From Candidatus Binataceae bacterium (lineage in GTDB: Bacteria > Desulfobacterota > Binatia > Binatales > Binataceae), in NCBI GenBank assembly GCA_030042765.1, contig JASHZA010000104.1, positions 1 to 6,201 of the forward strand: DNA of 6,201 bases, given 5' to 3'. Every line of letters starts with the position of its first letter. Positions within the stretch are counted from its first letter, which is position 1. The notes below the pieces were generated by a model that saw only the letters and a program-made list of their open reading frames with translations, was not told the origin of the DNA and did not search any database. The translations under genes and the position numbers were made by a program. This document shows, piece after piece, positions 4,271-6,201 of this stretch.

Positions 4271-6201
4271 TTAGTTGAGCTGATCGAGCAGGGCCTTGGC
4301 GTCCTTCAAGTCGGCGGTGTCGAAGCCCTCGGTGAACCAGTTGTAGATTTCGGCGAGGATCGTGCGTGCCTCGTCACGGCGGCCCTGCGATGCGAGCAAT
4401 CGCGCGAGGCTGGTCGTGGCAGCTAGCTGAGGTGTCTTTGCGCCCTGCCGTCGGCTGATTTCAATCGCGTCGCGAAAGCAGTGGTCTGCCGGCTCAATGT
4501 CTGAGCGATCCTTTGCGAGAAGCAGCTCTCCCTTGAGCCGCAGCACCGTGCCGTCATGAACTCGCTCGCCAGTTACGTCGACGATCCGGGCCGCTTCGTC
4601 CAGGGCGGCGATCCCTTCGGCAAACTGCCCCGCCTTCAGCAAATCTTCCGCCAGCCAGGTGAGAAAGTGTGGGCGCATCAACCGGGCGCCAGCGGACTGT
4701 GCGCTGGCCAAACCGTCTCGAAGCAGCTCGCTTCCTTCCTTTGCGTGCCCCTGTAGAGAAAGCCCATGTCCCCGATGTATTGTTGCCTGAGCCAGGATGC
4801 CCCCGATTCCATGCTCGAGGCAGAGCGCGGTGGCTCGCTCCGCTGCCCGCTGCACTTCGATGCCTTCTCTGCGGATCGAATAGACGGCGTCCGCACTCAA
4901 TAGTGCGACCGCCAAACTAAGCGGATGAGCCCGCTGCTGCGCCAAAGAAACTGCTTCGTGCGCCGTCCGCAGCCCCCGATCGGAAAAACCACTAAGGGTC
5001 AGCGCCCACGCCATGCGGCCCATGCAAAACACGCCAGGGTCGAGCCCATAGAGGAGCACATGGTCACGGTGTTTCTCGGGATCGTAAGTGGTTATAGCTC
5101 GCTCGAAATGTTCCATCGCCGGAATCAATTCACCCATGTGAAAGAGCGAGTTGCCGCGGGCGAGGTGCGCCTCGACCTGGAGGCCCGGGTCCTGGAGTGT
5201 CTCGGCCAAAGTCACGAGCCGCAAGGCAAGATCCGAGGCCGCCTGCAGCTCGCCGCGAACGAAATGAAAGGAGCGGAGGCCGAACAGCGCTGGAAATAGC
5301 CTGGCGTTCTCTCCCAACTGCTGGCTCAGGTCGACCGCCCGCTCATAGACAACGCCCACCTCGTCAGCTCCGTTGCCCTTTGCGGCGATCAACTCCGGGC
5401 CGAGCATCGTCTGTAGCGCCAATTCGCGCTCAGCGCGCTGCCGCGACTCCGGCAAAAGCTTCACCAGATTCACCGCGGCAGTGATATGCCTGATGGCTTC
5501 AGCATGCGCAGAGCGTCCGATGTCTTGTTGCGCAGCGAGTTGCAGATACTCGATCGCCTTCGGTTTGTTGTCACCGTAACCATAGTGGTGAGCGAGATTT
5601 GCGAAGTGGTCTTCCAGCCTGGAGTCATAAAGAGCCTCGATCTCGCTTGCCGCGCGTCCGTGCAGTTTCTTGCGACGTTCAGCCAGCAATGAAGCGTAGG
5701 CAACCTCCTGGGTAAGCGCGTGCTTGAAGGTGAACTGCAGGTCGGGCAGGACCGGCTGTTCGTAGATGAACTCACCGAGTTGGAGATTGGCCAGCAGACG
5801 TTCCAGCTCCTCGTCGGGCACGTCTGTGACCTTCCGTACCAACGGAAGCGAAAACTCTCTGCCCAATACCGCGAGCGTTTGAAGCAAATCCTTTTCTGGC
5901 GGGAGCAGCCGATCGATACGAGCCGCCAGTATTCCCTGCACTGTAGGAGGGATGCGCACCTGCGACATGGGGCGGACCAGCTTGATGGCTCCATTGCGCG
6001 CGAGCACATCTTCATCGAAGAGTGCCTGCACTATTTCCTCGATGAAGAATGGTGTGCCTTCGGTCTTCTCGAGAATGAGGCGTTTGAGGGGAGCCAAATC
6101 CATGCCGTTCCCCAAAAGCGCCGTCAACATCTCCTCCGCGGATTCCCTGCCGAGTGGATCAAGCCGTAGTTGAGTGTAGTAGGTCTTCGAGCCCCACGTA
6201 T
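4271..6201 (-). CDS. Large AAA-ATPase/TPR signalling protein (cyclase-associated type), N-terminal part outside window
   Basis: The frame is open to the right edge and stops at TAA (4273-4271), giving 642 complete residues. Sequence before the first in-window Met still fits the family (TWGSKTYYTQLRLDPL), so Met at 6130 is internal, not the start. Visible parts, numbered from that Met, are the C-terminal lobe of the ATPase with TEGTPFFIEEIVQAL (23-37), the IPPTVQGILAARIDRL winged-helix lead-in (60-75) and the hallmark FKHALTQEVAYASLL (135-149, bases about 5684-5728). About 400 residues of TPR-like helical repeats follow, from about 190 to the end. Complete relatives are often 1,000 residues or more, with an N-terminal class III adenylate/guanylate cyclase domain and a Walker-type ATPase. 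They are thought to be STAND-like regulators. The cyclase and Walker motifs cannot be seen here, so cyclase activity is unproven. No membrane segment is apparent. Confidence 0.88.
   Translation of the reverse strand, partial: TWGSKTYYTQLRLDPLGRESAEEMLTALLGNGMDLAPLKRLILEKTEGTPFFIEEIVQALFDEDVLARNGAIKLVRPMSQVRIPPTVQGILAARIDRLLPPEKDLLQTLAVLGREFSLPLVRKVTDVPDEELERLLANLQLGEFIYEQPVLPDLQFTFKHALTQEVAYASLLAERRKKLHGRAASEIEALYDSRLEDHFANLAHHYGYGDNKPKAIEYLQLAAQQDIGRSAHAEAIRHITAAVNLVKLLPESRQRAERELALQTMLGPELIAAKGNGADEVGVVYERAVDLSQQLGENARLFPALFGLRSFHFVRGELQAASDLALRLVTLAETLQDPGLQVEAHLARGNSLFHMGELIPAMEHFERAITTYDPEKHRDHVLLYGLDPGVFCMGRMAWALTLSGFSDRGLRTAHEAVSLAQQRAHPLSLAVALLSADAVYSIRREGIEVQRAAERATALCLEHGIGGILAQATIHRGHGLSLQGHAKEGSELLRDGLASAQSAGARLMRPHFLTWLAEDLLKAGQFAEGIAALDEAARIVDVTGERVHDGTVLRLKGELLLAKDRSDIEPADHCFRDAIEISRRQGAKTPQLAATTSLARLLASQGRRDEARTILAEIYNWFTEGFDTADLKDAKALLDQLN

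Noticed and set aside
5720..6169. A 149-codon open frame on + antisense to the ATPase/TPR gene
   Set aside because: The opposite strand carries clear family motifs such as FKHALTQEVAY. The antisense frame stays open because of the codon pattern of that gene.
1..6201. CRISPR array, tRNA genes, riboswitch or transposase
   Set aside because: No regularly spaced short repeats, no cloverleaf, no recognisable aptamer and no transposase-like protein were found on either strand.

Overview
The window is G+C-rich (my estimate is a little over 60%) and densely coding. It looks like a chromosomal segment of an uncultured soil or sediment bacterium. The gene mix (bacterial PRISE-type reductase, luciferase-like oxidoreductase, ElaC-like metallo-hydrolase, very large ATPase/TPR regulator) would fit Binatota/Desulfobacterota-type or Rokubacteria-type genomes. 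That placement is inference from gene content only. There are no rRNA or tRNA genes, no transposase and no CRISPR array.

Layout: (1) From the left edge to 878 on + is the C-terminal part of a PRISE-type short-chain dehydrogenase/reductase, cut by the window edge. (2) 879-1046 is a spacer rich in palindromes. (3) 1047-1910 on + is a complete Dam-family (D12 class) DNA adenine methyltransferase with no restriction partner in view. (4) 1911-2140 is a convergent spacer. (5) 2141-3100 on - is a luciferase-like (LLM class) flavin- or F420-dependent oxidoreductase. (6) 3101-3152 is a short divergent spacer with an inverted repeat. (7) 3153-3926 on + (possibly from 3135) is an MBL-fold metallo-hydrolase of the ElaC/RNase Z type. 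(8) 3927-4270 is a 344-bp convergent spacer. (9) From 4271 to the right edge on - is the C-terminal part of a large AAA-ATPase/TPR protein of the kind usually fused to a nucleotide cyclase domain.

The most notable non-coding signal is a pair of related elements in the same orientation, at 1976-2032 and 4037-4093. They align without gaps at 40 of 57 positions. Each begins with a GGTGAA-N4-TTCACC palindrome and ends in a conserved ATAAT-N2-GTGG-N-AATCG block, and a further 12-nt near-identity lies downstream in each. Both sit in spacers between convergent genes, so neither is an ordinary gene promoter. Together they bracket the oxidoreductase/metallo-hydrolase pair. I cannot assign them to a known repeat family.

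The genes do not form an obvious pathway. The reductase and the LLM enzyme suggest redox metabolism of small organic (steroid-, terpenoid- or enone-like) substrates, the methyltransferase acts on DNA, and the ATPase/TPR protein is probably a signalling or transcriptional regulator. The LLM and MBL genes are divergent and may share a control region. I found no convincing evidence of a new multi-gene system.
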